Source of the DNA: Thalassovita gelatinovora
GTDB taxonomy: Bacteria > Pseudomonadota > Alphaproteobacteria > Rhodobacterales > Rhodobacteraceae
Direction: 5' to 3'
Length of the DNA: 64,000 nucleotides
Assembly: GCF_001458355.1 (NCBI RefSeq)
Contig: NZ_CYSA01000015.1
Location: 67,001-131,000 of the forward strand
Shown here piece by piece: positions 7,036 through 14,539 of the stretch. Made by a program: the position numbers and the translations under genes. The notes beneath the pieces are model-generated. The model did not search any database, was not told the DNA's origin, and worked only from the letters and a program-made list of their open reading frames with translations. The first letter of the stretch is position 1. Every line of letters begins with the position of its first letter.

Positions 7036-8573
7036 CACGCTGATTCCCGTAATTTGAAGCGCTGGATTTTACCCGTCGCAGTTTTCGGAAGATCGGAGAC
7101 GAGTTCGACCCAGCGGGGATATTTCCACATACCGATCCGGTCCTTGACGAATTCCTTCAGGTCACCGATTTCGGCCTCGGACTGACCGTCCTTGAGCACC
7201 ACATAGGCTTTGGGTTTTTCCAGTCCCTTTTCATCAGCCCACGGCACCACCGCCGCTTCGAGCACGGCGGGATGTTCGATCAGGGCCTGTTCGACTTCAA
7301 ACGGCGACACCCAGATGCCCGACACCTTGAACATGTCATCGGTGCGACCACAGTAGACGAAGCGGCCTTCGGCGGTGCGTTCATATTTGTCGCCGGTGCG
7401 GGTCCAATGGCCCTGAAAGGTCGATTGGCTATTGTTGCGGCGGTTCCAGTAGCCATCGGCGGAAGAGGGGCCGCGCACCAGCAATTCACCGACTTCGCTC
7501 GTGCCGACCTCTTCGTCATGTTCATCGACCAGCCGGACTTCGTATCCCGGCACCGGCAGGCCCGAGGTGCCATAGGCGATATCGCCGGGCCGGTTGGACA
7601 GGAAGATATGCAACATTTCGGTCGAACCGACCCCGTCGATGATATCGACACCGAATAGCGACTTCCAGCGTTCGCCAACATCGCGCGGCAAGGCTTCGCC
7701 GGCAGAGGTGCAAAGCCGCAAGGGGCCTTTATTCGCCCCGCCGCGTTGTTCCTGCGCCGCGACCAATGCAGCGTAAAGCGTTGGCACACCGCAGAAAATC
7801 GTTGGTTTATGCGCTTCGAAAATGTCGAAAACCACGTCCGGCGTGGGACGACCGCCAAGCAGGATCGTGGTCGCGCCAACCGATAGCGGGAAGGACATCG
7901 CATTGCCCAACCCGTAGGCGAAGAAGATCTTGGCAACCGAATAGACAACGTCATCTTCGGTGATGCCAACCACGCCATGACCGAACAGTTCGGCGGTGGC
8001 GCGCATGCTGGAATGGACGTGACGCACCCCTTTGGGCAATCCGGTAGACCCCGAAGAATAGAGCCAGAAAGCCAATTCGTCTTCGTTGACATCAACCGCG
8101 TCGACCGGATCGGCCCCTGCGGTAAATGCGGTATAGCTTTCGGTGCCGCTGGGCGCGTCGCCGATGACCAGAACCGCGCGCAGATATTGATTGCCCTGAA
8201 TGGCAGGTTCGACCACGTCCCACAGATCCTGTGACACAACGAGGATCGACGCGCGGCTGTCGGTCAGGATGGTTTCATAGACCTGACTGGACAGCAGCGT
8301 GTTGATCGGTACCGGGATTGCGCCCGCTTTCAGCGCGCCCCAGAACACCACCGGGAATTCGATCTGATCGCGCACGATCATAGCGATACGTTCTTCGCGG
8401 CGCACCCCGTGGCGATACAGCGCGCCAGCGAATTGCGACGTTTCGCGGGCCAGACGGCCATAGGTCAGATCGCGTTTGTCACCGTCTGCTTCGCGGAAGG
8501 CGACCTTGTCGGCACGACCTTCGGCGATATGGCGGTCAATGAACCAGACCGCTGCGTTTTTATTTTCTGTCAT
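7035..8573 (-). CDS. bclA: Benzoate-CoA ligase
   Basis: AMP-forming acyl-CoA synthetase that activates benzoate to benzoyl-CoA, the entry step for the box pathway. The 512-aa protein contains the P-loop YSSGSTGLPKGVRH near residue 170, the adenine-binding DGVGSTEMLHIF, the A8 hinge GRTDDMFKVSGIWVSPFEVE that is characteristic of benzoate/4-hydroxybenzoate CoA ligases, and the catalytic lysine in PKTATGKIQRFKLR at the C terminus. Start is ATG 8573 with a GGGGGAGG sequence upstream. It is second in a four-gene operon and overlaps the hydrolase downstream by one base. Benzoate rather than 4-hydroxybenzoate is favoured by the box neighbours. Confidence 0.94.
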   Translation of the reverse strand: MTENKNAAVWFIDRHIAEGRADKVAFREADGDKRDLTYGRLARETSQFAGALYRHGVRREERIAMIVRDQIEFPVVFWGALKAGAIPVPINTLLSSQVYETILTDSRASILVVSQDLWDVVEPAIQGNQYLRAVLVIGDAPSGTESYTAFTAGADPVDAVDVNEDELAFWLYSSGSTGLPKGVRHVHSSMRATAELFGHGVVGITEDDVVYSVAKIFFAYGLGNAMSFPLSVGATTILLGGRPTPDVVFDIFEAHKPTIFCGVPTLYAALVAAQEQRGGANKGPLRLCTSAGEALPRDVGERWKSLFGVDIIDGVGSTEMLHIFLSNRPGDIAYGTSGLPVPGYEVRLVDEHDEEVGTSEVGELLVRGPSSADGYWNRRNNSQSTFQGHWTRTGDKYERTAEGRFVYCGRTDDMFKVSGIWVSPFEVEQALIEHPAVLEAAVVPWADEKGLEKPKAYVVLKDGQSEAEIGDLKEFVKDRIGMWKYPRWVELVSDLPKTATGKIQRFKLRESA

Positions 8574-8597
8574 GAATGGCGTCCTCCCCCGCCCCGG

Positions 8598-9065
8598 CTA
8601 TTGGCCGGTGAATTCGATTGCGCCCTCTGGCAACAGATACAGGATATAAGCGTCGCCGCCGGTGACGGTCGGGTGATGCTGTGATCCGGGGCCGTAGACA
8701 TACCAGCCCGCGGCTTTGCCATCGAAACGCGGCGCCCCGTCAAGCGGCATGATTGCGCCGATTTCGCCTGTGGTATGGATGTGATGCGGGCCGCGCACGT
8801 CTTTCATGCGGACAACATCGACACTGAACGATCCGGCGGCCGATCCCGGCTTGACTGCGCGGCCGAATTTGATGCCGCCCGCTTCGCGCGCCATCAGCCA
8901 ACCTTCGGCTTCGCCTTCGGCGCAAAGCCGCGACAGGGCTTGGAAATCATCGGACCCAACGGCGAAATCGGCGTTCAGCCGATCTTCGAGCGCTTGATCC
9001 AGCGGCAGCCCGGCGATGCTGTCGGCCAGTTTTCCCATCAATGTGTTGAATTGCTGCTGTGACAC
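8598..9065 (-). CDS. DUF4863 family protein, similar to 4-hydroxylaminobenzoate lyase PnbB
   Basis: A 155-aa protein read from a GTG start at 9065, with a clear GGGAGG Shine-Dalgarno. The C-terminal half (GPHHIHTTGEIGAIMPLDG, then WYVYGPGSQHHPTVTGGDAYILYLLPEG) is cupin-like with several His residues, matching DUF4863, the family that includes PnbB (4-hydroxylaminobenzoate lyase). That family assignment is from memory. It is the first gene of the benzoate-activation operon behind BoxR-type operators. Its role in benzoate metabolism is unclear; it may handle a substituted benzoate or bind an aromatic acid (inference). Confidence 0.75.
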   Translation of the reverse strand: MSQQQFNTLMGKLADSIAGLPLDQALEDRLNADFAVGSDDFQALSRLCAEGEAEGWLMAREAGGIKFGRAVKPGSAAGSFSVDVVRMKDVRGPHHIHTTGEIGAIMPLDGAPRFDGKAAGWYVYGPGSQHHPTVTGGDAYILYLLPEGAIEFTGQ

Positions 9066-9093
9066 GCGATCCTCCCAAATACGAGTCGTATTG

Positions 9094-9160
9094 TGCGTTA
9101 TCCTGCATCAATCGCGACGGTATTGCAATTATTTTGCGGAATTTTGTGCAGTTTAATGCA
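9094..9160 (-). promoter_or_regulatory. Promoter region of the bclA operon with putative BoxR operators
   Basis: Contains a perfect TGCA-GTTTAA-TGCA at 9147-9160, TGCG-TTATCC-TGCA at 9094-9107, and isolated TGCA/TGCG at 9124 and 9135, about 30-95 bp upstream of the GTG start. The spacing repeats at roughly one helical turn, as in known BoxR/BzdR operators. Confidence 0.7.
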
Positions 9161-9264
9161 CAATACAGTTCAGCTTCCAGCCGGAATGCCCGCCCCCGAG
9201 GTGCCAATCCCGAACCGCCCGACAAGGGTCGGGCACGGGTTTGCAATTTCCGGCAAAAACGCAA

Positions 9265-9295
9265 AAGGGCCGCGACGCTGAACGCCGCGGCCCTT
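9265..9295 (-). terminator. Rho-independent terminator of the TRAP solute-binding protein gene
   Basis: Perfect 10-bp stem AAGGGCCGCG / CGCGGCCCTT with an 11-nt loop, 20 bp past the dctP stop. On the minus strand it is followed by a T-rich run (TTTTGCGTTTTTG). This separates dctP from the downstream bclA operon, which has its own promoter region. Confidence 0.85.
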
Positions 9296-9314
9296 CTTTC
9301 GCAACGACGTGCGA

Positions 9315-10361
9315 TCAGTTGCCGGGATATTCGGCCATCAACTTGCGAGCATTGTCGATCAGCGCCTGACCGTCGATGCCTTTGGAGTCCATGTCGGCGA
9401 CCCAATCCGCATAGATCGGTTGCGCCAACTTTCCCCATTCGGCAGCGTCTGCTTCGCTGACGGTGATGATGTTGTTGCCCAGACCCACCGCGATTTCACG
9501 CGCGGGGCCATCGGAATCCGACTGAGTGCCACCGGCGAAGACCGAGAAGTCCAGACCGGAATTGTCGTCGATCACCTTTTTCAGATCGTCGGGCAGGGAT
9601 TCGTACTTGTCCTTGTTCATCGCCAGAACGAAGGTCAGGTTATACAGCGCCGGGCCGTCAAATTCGGTGTGGTTATGCACCAGTTCAGACACTTTCAGCG
9701 CGGTGGTCACTTCCCACGGGATGGTGGTGCCATCCAGAACGCCCTTGGACAGACCTTCGGGGATCGAAGGCACCGGCATGCCGACCGGGGTGGCGCCGAC
9801 ACGGGACAACAGATCGTTGGCCAGACGCGAACCGCCGCGGATTTTCATGCCCGCCAGATCGCCGGGCACGGTGACCGGCTTGTTGGTGTGCAGCAGACCG
9901 GGACCATGCACCCAAGTGCCGAGGATTTTCACATCCTTGAAATCGGTATCCTTCATGTCGGATTCGAACAGTTTCCAATAGGCGTAGGACGCTGCGCGGG
10001 CATCTGCGACAAAGAAGGGCAGTTCGAAGACTTCGGTACGCGGGAACCGACCCGGGGTATAGCCGACCACGGTCCAGACAACATCGGCGATGCCATCAAT
10101 CGCCTGATCCATCAGCTCTGGCGGTTTGCCGCCCAGCGCCATCGACCCATAGCGTTCGACTTCGATCCGGCCGCCGGAGTCCGCTTCGACCTTATCGGCC
10201 CATACGTCCAGCACCAGCTTTGGCACATTCGCCTGCGGCGGCAAGAACTGATGCATTGTCAGGGTTACATCCGCCGCCTGAGCGGGGAGCGCGGCAAAAC
10301 TGGCCGCTGCCGCAACCGCAGCCGCACCAACAAAGCCGAAAAGCTTTCTACGTGTAGTCAT
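9315..10361 (-). CDS. TRAP transporter solute-binding protein (DctP family), probable aromatic acid binder
   Basis: Periplasmic 348-aa substrate-binding protein. A signal peptide with a twin-arginine-like start (TTRRKLFGFVGAAAVAAAASF) ends near ALPAQA-AD. The mature part has the DctP pattern, including the conserved arginine segment AGMKIRGGSRLANDLLSRVG and IPEGLSKGVLDGTTIPWEV. Start is ATG 10361 with GGGAGGAA upstream. No TRAP membrane subunits (DctQ/DctM) are adjacent, so it must work with a permease encoded elsewhere. TGCA repeats in its promoter tie it to the box regulon, suggesting benzoate or a related acid as ligand (inference). Confidence 0.88.
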   Translation of the reverse strand: MTTRRKLFGFVGAAAVAAAASFAALPAQAADVTLTMHQFLPPQANVPKLVLDVWADKVEADSGGRIEVERYGSMALGGKPPELMDQAIDGIADVVWTVVGYTPGRFPRTEVFELPFFVADARAASYAYWKLFESDMKDTDFKDVKILGTWVHGPGLLHTNKPVTVPGDLAGMKIRGGSRLANDLLSRVGATPVGMPVPSIPEGLSKGVLDGTTIPWEVTTALKVSELVHNHTEFDGPALYNLTFVLAMNKDKYESLPDDLKKVIDDNSGLDFSVFAGGTQSDSDGPAREIAVGLGNNIITVSEADAAEWGKLAQPIYADWVADMDSKGIDGQALIDNARKLMAEYPGN

Positions 10362-10887
10362 ATTTCCTCCCGTTACTTCCTGTTGGAAGCATTGTATTGC
10401 CAGTATTGCACCGGACCATAGCGCGTCATTGCTGACTTGCTAAGATTCTTTTTTCACAACTCGCACTATAATGCAATTTTTTTCAAATTCATCGGCGGGG
10501 CTTGGGCGCTTTTGCCGCTAATCCGGTTTGTCTTTCCAAGCGGAGAGGGAAATCGAATTTGCTACCAGGGAGGGAATATCGACAAAAACACTGGCAATTC
10601 GCACCGTTACGGTTCATCCACCGACTGTGCTGTGACCGGCAGGGCCGACGTGCATTATTATGCATTTTCGACCCATGTTTTTGCCACGCTCCGCCCTGAC
10701 CTTCGGCCAAAGGAAAGCCCCGTCATGTCGCCCGAAGATGTCTTGATGCCATAGAGGGGCATTTTCGCGCCAAACGCGGCAAAGCGATCACAGGTCAGGA
10801 ATACCACACTGTTGCGGTATGTGCTTGGCAGATAAATTGCAATCAGCCCTGCTCGTAACCGAAGACCTAACTCCGAAAGGACGAACG
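10362..10887. promoter_or_regulatory. 526-bp non-coding region upstream of dctP with putative BoxR sites
   Basis: No convincing gene is present. TGCC/TGCA pairs occur at 10398-10410, CGCA-CTATAA-TGCA at 10462-10475, and a perfect TGCA-TTATTA-TGCA at 10651-10664, about 290 bp upstream of dctP. The proximal sites probably regulate dctP. The distal site could support DNA looping or mark a second promoter (inference). The segment 10490-10640 shows nothing recognisable. Confidence 0.55.
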
Positions 10888-11001
10888 ATGCGATTTCTGC
10901 CGATCGTATTGGGCTGGATTGTTGCGGCCTCGGCCATGTCTGCGTTGACATGGATACCCGATTCCGAAGCAAGTTCGCTACCACAGGTGACTGTGGGATA
11001 A
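10888..11001 (+). CDS. Small single-pass membrane or secreted peptide (37 aa)
   Basis: Starts at ATG 10888 with GAAAGGA upstream and encodes 37 residues. Residues 3-22 (FLPIVLGWIVAASAMSALTW) form one hydrophobic segment and a short polar tail follows. A good terminator follows the stop, so it looks like a free-standing transcription unit. I recognise no family. Translation is plausible but not proven. Confidence 0.5.
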   Translation: MRFLPIVLGWIVAASAMSALTWIPDSEASSLPQVTVG

Positions 11002-11014
11002 GCCCGAATCCTGA

Positions 11015-11048
11015 CCCGGCGCCAGTTTATTTCAAGGCGCCGGGTTGT
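11015..11048 (+). terminator. Rho-independent terminator after the 37-aa gene
   Basis: Perfect stem CCCGGCGCC / GGCGCCGGG with a 12-nt AT-rich loop, followed by TTGTTTT. It lies 14 bp downstream of the 37-aa stop codon. Confidence 0.75.
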
Positions 11049-11068
11049 TTTGAAAAGTGAATTTGAAG

Positions 11069-11134
11069 ATGCGTATGATTACCCTGATCCTGGGCGCAGC
11101 CGTGGCCATTACCGCGCTGTCGCTGCTGATGTAG
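11069..11134 (+). CDS. Possible 21-aa hydrophobic peptide
   Basis: ATG 11069 opens a frame encoding MRMITLILGAAVAITALSLLM before TAG. Nearly every residue is hydrophobic, as in small membrane peptides. The Shine-Dalgarno is weak (TTTGAAG), and it lies just after a terminator. Treat as tentative. Confidence 0.3.
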   Translation: MRMITLILGAAVAITALSLLM

Positions 11135-11227
11135 ACACCCGTTGCCCCGGTGGCTTGGTGCGGCCCGGTTTCCCAGACCTTAAGCAAATGCGGGAGCAAA
11201 TACGGGCTGGACGAAGCACCGCGCGCC

Positions 11228-11920
11228 ATGCCTAATCGGCCCATGCGTTTTGTTTGGGTTCTTTTGCTGTGTCTTGCCGCCTGCGGCCGTCCGCTGACGC
11301 CGGGGGAAGTGTCTTTTGCCTCTACGATTTACGGTGATCAGCTTGACCCGAGCCGGGTGCGACTGATCAATGGGCATTTCGCCCGTAGTTTCACCTTCCG
11401 CTATCCCAAGCGGCCCCGGGTGACCTGTCAGGAACGGGTATTCCCGCCGGTGGAAGATGAATTCGTGACCTCGTCACCCGCAGCGACGACACTGTTCAAC
11501 CGGATATTTCTGCGCCAGGACCTGTTTTTGGAAGATTACACCGAAGAATTCGTTCCCGGCACCAATCTTTATGCGCTGATGCTGTTCGCGCATGAAATAG
11601 CGCATGTCTGGCAATGGCAGAACCGCAAGCGGACCCATTACAACCCGTTGAAAGCGGCGCAGGAACATGGCGGCGGCGCAGATCCCTACCTGTTCGATCT
11701 GCAAAGCGATGCGCGGTTCCTAGATTATCCCTACGAGCAGCAAGCCTCGATCGTGGAAGAATTCGTCTGTTGCCGGGCGCTGGCCCCCAAGGCGGCGCGC
11801 ACCGGGCGGCTGCATGATCTATTGGCGCAGGAATTGCCGGTGGCGCTGTTGCAAAGCCGGGTCGATGCCTTGGCGGTGGTGCCATGGCGCGACGCGCAAA
11901 CGCGCGGGATTTGCGACTAG
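11228..11920 (+). CDS. Predicted lipoprotein with an HExxH zinc-peptidase-like motif
   Basis: A 230-aa protein with a lipoprotein signal (MRFVWVLLLCLAAC, lipobox LAAC about residue 19 from ATG 11228; ATG 11243 is an alternative start). The centre carries LFAHEIAHVWQWQN, an HExxH metal site in the style of the eCIS-core/DUF4157 and Vgr-related proteins (HExxHVWQ). A downstream conserved acidic segment EQQASIVEEFVCCRAL could supply a third ligand. This suggests a membrane-anchored periplasmic or outer-membrane metalloprotein. Protease activity is not certain: in DUF4157-like proteins the motif is often of unknown function. It stands alone, convergent with the cytochrome genes. Confidence 0.7.
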   Translation: MPNRPMRFVWVLLLCLAACGRPLTPGEVSFASTIYGDQLDPSRVRLINGHFARSFTFRYPKRPRVTCQERVFPPVEDEFVTSSPAATTLFNRIFLRQDLFLEDYTEEFVPGTNLYALMLFAHEIAHVWQWQNRKRTHYNPLKAAQEHGGGADPYLFDLQSDARFLDYPYEQQASIVEEFVCCRALAPKAARTGRLHDLLAQELPVALLQSRVDALAVVPWRDAQTRGICD

Positions 11921-11937
11921 GCCCTGGCCGCCGGTTG

Positions 11938-12345
11938 TCATTGCTGAATGGATTCGAGATAGACCAGCAGCGCGGCCAACGGACGCGGCACCGGAGAAAA
12001 CGTACCATCGCCGATATCGACCGGCACGGTGTCGCCTTCCAGCAGCAGCCCGAATTCCGGCATGTCGTCACCGGGATTTTCCATCCTTGTATAACCGTCG
12101 ATCACCGACAGCACATGGGCGCGGGGAAAGGTTCCATAGCGCCGGGTGATGGCAGTCAGATCAGAGGGCGCCGGGCGCAGCGATTTGGCCAATTCGCCGT
12201 CGCCGCGTCCTGTAGAACCATGACAGATGGCGCAATTATTGGCGTAAAGCGCCGCCCCTTCATCGGCTTCGGGCATGCTGTTTTCAACGCAGGCGGTCAG
12301 CAGGGCCGATGCGGCCAGTGCCGACAAGATCACTTTGGGTTTCAT
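11938..12345 (-). CDS. Lipid-anchored mono-heme cytochrome c (third of three tandem copies)
   Basis: A 135-aa class I cytochrome c. Lipobox LTAC places the lipidated Cys at residue 19. The heme site is CAICH at residues 38-42 (NNCAICHGSTGRGDGELAKSL), and DMPEFG in the C-terminal half supplies the likely axial Met. The start at ATG 12345 has GGGGAG upstream. It is the last of three similar cytochrome genes on the minus strand, 20 bp after the previous stop. It probably carries electrons in the periplasm. No oxidase, dehydrogenase or SoxX-type partner is adjacent, so the redox partner is unknown. Confidence 0.85.
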   Translation of the reverse strand: MKPKVILSALAASALLTACVENSMPEADEGAALYANNCAICHGSTGRGDGELAKSLRPAPSDLTAITRRYGTFPRAHVLSVIDGYTRMENPGDDMPEFGLLLEGDTVPVDIGDGTFSPVPRPLAALLVYLESIQQ

Positions 12346-12365
12346 CCGCGACTCCCCTATCTGCT

Positions 12366-12782
12366 TCATTCCTGAATGGTTAGCAGATAAGCCACCAGAT
12401 CGGCAATCGGTCGACTGGTCATAACCGGCTGTCCGGCCGGGGTTTTCAGCGCGGTATCGTCGCCTTCGAAAAATTCGCCGTAAACCGGCATCGAACTGCC
12501 ATGGCTGACCAGCGGGTCGCGCCCGTCAACGCGCTGAATCATCCTGATCAACGGGAAATCGCCGCCGTTTTCCGCGCTCAGACTGGCCAGCGCCTTGGGT
12601 TGAATCAGTAAGACCGGTGCCATCGGCCCGGCACCATCAGCTTCGAGTCCGTGACAGGTGGCGCAATGGCGCATGTAAAGGTCGCGCCCCGATTCGACCG
12701 CATCGGACATGTCGATTTCCTGAGCCTGGCCACCGGTTGCGATCATCCCGATCAGCGTGGCGGTAAAAACTGTTCTATACAT
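12366..12782 (-). CDS. Periplasmic mono-heme cytochrome c (second of three tandem copies)
   Basis: A 138-aa cytochrome with a Sec signal peptide (MYRTVFTATLIGMIATGGQA) rather than a lipobox. The heme motif is CATCH at residues 40-44 (RHCATCHGLEADGAGPMAP), and SSMPVYGEFF probably supplies the axial Met. Start ATG 12782 has AAGGAAG upstream. The C terminus ADLVAYLLTIQE aligns with ALLVYLESIQQ and ELTDYVENLQQ of its neighbours, supporting tandem duplication followed by divergence of the export signal. Confidence 0.85.
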   Translation of the reverse strand: MYRTVFTATLIGMIATGGQAQEIDMSDAVESGRDLYMRHCATCHGLEADGAGPMAPVLLIQPKALASLSAENGGDFPLIRMIQRVDGRDPLVSHGSSMPVYGEFFEGDDTALKTPAGQPVMTSRPIADLVAYLLTIQE

Positions 12783-12870
12783 TCGCCGCTTCCTTTTTTG
12801 CGCAACATGCTCGCCCTTAGTTTGGCACAGGCCGGGGCGCACGACTTTGACACGTATCATATCACCTGCA

Positions 12871-13254
12871 TCAGCGTTGTTGCAGGTTTTCAACATAGTC
12901 GGTCAGTTCGATCAACGCCTCGGGGGTTTCGATCAATGCGCCGCTTTGGCTGCGCACCATTCGGGTCGGGCCGGTCAGCAGCGGTCCGAATTCCGGCATT
13001 GCCGCCATGTGGAATTTGCCCGGATAGCCATAGACGGTTTCCATCACCAGATCGCGCGGGAACACGCCGCCATTGCGATCGGCCAGCAAAGACAGGTCGG
13101 CCGGCGGGATATCAAGATCGCCCGCCAGGCCGCCATCGCCCTGCCCCGCAGGCCCGTGACACATCACGCAATAGGCGTTGAACAGGTCTTGCCCCGCAGG
13201 GTCCGGCGCGTCGCTGCACGCGGCAAGAAACAGAACCGCGATCAGGCGCTTCAT
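12871..13254 (-). CDS. Lipid-anchored mono-heme cytochrome c (first of three tandem copies)
   Basis: A 127-aa protein with a very short lipoprotein signal (MKRLIAVLFLAAC, lipidated Cys13) and heme motif CVMCH at residues 29-33 (AYCVMCHGPAGQGDGGLAGDL). AAMPEFGPLL provides the candidate Met ligand. Start ATG 13254 has AAAGGGA upstream. It is the first of the three co-oriented cytochrome genes, followed by an 89-bp gap. The function is unknown beyond periplasmic electron transfer. Confidence 0.85.
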   Translation of the reverse strand: MKRLIAVLFLAACSDAPDPAGQDLFNAYCVMCHGPAGQGDGGLAGDLDIPPADLSLLADRNGGVFPRDLVMETVYGYPGKFHMAAMPEFGPLLTGPTRMVRSQSGALIETPEALIELTDYVENLQQR

Positions 13255-13393
13255 CGGGATATCCCTTTCGTTTCCACAGCTTTACCATTCCACAGGTCGG
13301 ACGCCACCCCCTTGCGCGATTATCCCAAAACGGGTGACAACCGGGTGGGATTTGCGCATTGTCCCGGCAATTCGTCAGAAAGGATGCACCCAA

Positions 13394-13837
13394 GTGCCCC
13401 AGACCACCACCTATGCCCTGATCATGTTCGCCGCCGGTGTCGGTATTCCGATTCTCGCCGCGCTGAACGCATCGCTTGGCACCCGGATCGGGTCGCCGGT
13501 GGCCGCCGCCGCCATCCTGTTCACCGTGGCCTGGCTGGCATCCATATTGGTGCTTCTGGTGTACGGACCGGCCCCGTTGGTCAAAGCGTGGGATGCACCC
13601 AAACATCTGTTTCTGGCCGGATTTTTCGTCGTTTTCTACGTGTTGTCCGTCACCATGATCGCGCCGAAATTCGGGATCGGAAACGCGGTTTTCTTCGTGC
13701 TTCTGGGGCAGATGTTCTGTGCCGCGGCAATCGATCATTTCGGCTTGTTCGGTGCCGCGCTCAGCCCGTTGACGGTGAAACGCACGTTGGGGGTCGCGAT
13801 GATGTGTCTTGGTCTGTACCTGGCGCGGAAGGTCTGA
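13394..13837 (+). CDS. YdcZ (DUF606) small multidrug/EamA-like membrane protein
   Basis: A 147-aa integral membrane protein with about five hydrophobic segments (for example TYALIMFAAGVGIPILAALN and FLAGFFVVFYVLSVTMIAP). The asymmetric GIPILAALNASLG N terminus and the GNAVFFVLLGQMFCAAAIDHFGLFG pattern match the DUF606/YdcZ family of small DMT-superfamily proteins. The start is GTG 13394 with AAGGATG upstream. It is divergent from the cytochromes and convergent with lolD. The substrate is unknown. Confidence 0.82.
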   Translation: MPQTTTYALIMFAAGVGIPILAALNASLGTRIGSPVAAAAILFTVAWLASILVLLVYGPAPLVKAWDAPKHLFLAGFFVVFYVLSVTMIAPKFGIGNAVFFVLLGQMFCAAAIDHFGLFGAALSPLTVKRTLGVAMMCLGLYLARKV

Positions 13838-13855
13838 ACAGATCGCCGCGGCGGA

Positions 13856-14539
13856 TCAGCCCGCCACCAGCTTGCCCTTTTCCAGCCGCAACACCCGGTC
13901 CATCCGCTGTGCCAGGTCCATGTTATGGGTGGCGATCAGCGCCGACATGCCGGTGGAGCGCACCAATTCCATCAGGGTTTCAAACACCTGATCCGAGGTG
14001 CCCGGGTCCAGATTTCCGGTCGGTTCATCGGCCAGCAGCAGGCTGGGTTCATTGGCCAGCGCCCGGCAGAACGCCACCCGCTGTTGTTCGCCGCCCGATA
14101 ATTCCGCCGGACGGTGATCGGCACGATCACCAATATCGACCCGGGACAACAGATCGCCCGCCCGCAATGTCGCTTCGTCCCGGTTGCAGCCATTGGCCAG
14201 CTGCGGCAGCACCACGTTTTCCAGCGCGGTGAATTCCGGCAGCAGGTGGTGGAATTGATAGATGAAGCCGACATCTTCGCGCCGCGCGGCGGTGCGTTTT
14301 CGGTCGGGCAGCCCGGTCATGTCCTTGCCGCAGATCTGCACCGTTCCGGTATCGGGCGTGTCCAGCAGCCCGGCAATATGCAACAGGGTCGATTTGCCCC
14401 CGCCCGACGGGGCGACCAGCGCGACCACTTCGCCATGCGCGATGGTCAGGTCGATCCCGCGCAGCACGTCGACCGCGCCGGGCAGGCCCTGATTATAGGT
14501 CTTGGTCAGGCCGGACAGGATCAGGGCGGGTTTATTCAT
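13856..14539 (-). CDS. lolD: Lipoprotein-releasing ABC transporter ATPase LolD
   Basis: ATPase of the Lol system, which extracts outer-membrane lipoproteins from the inner membrane. It is 227 aa with Walker [10 protein letters not shown] (about residue 44), a Q-loop region [10 protein letters not shown] typical of LolD, the signature LSGGEQQR, Walker [13 protein letters not shown] and the H-loop ATHN. The A in place of G at the start of Walker A is usual in alphaproteobacterial LolD. It overlaps the upstream permease gene by 8 bp, so the two are co-translated. Confidence 0.93.
   Translation of the reverse strand: MNKPALILSGLTKTYNQGLPGAVDVLRGIDLTIAHGEVVALVAPSGGGKSTLLHIAGLLDTPDTGTVQICGKDMTGLPDRKRTAARREDVGFIYQFHHLLPEFTALENVVLPQLANGCNRDEATLRAGDLLSRVDIGDRADHRPAELSGGEQQRVAFCRALANEPSLLLADEPTGNLDPGTSDQVFETLMELVRSTGMSALIATHNMDLAQRMDRVLRLEKGKLVAG

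Noticed and set aside
10437-10754. 105-codon plus-strand frame upstream of the 37-aa gene
   Set aside because: It has no Shine-Dalgarno and no recognisable domain, and it crosses the operator-like TGCA repeats. Treated as non-coding.
14395-14425. LolD Walker A with Ala in place of the first Gly
   Set aside because: APSGxGKST is common in alphaproteobacterial LolD and does not suggest inactivation.
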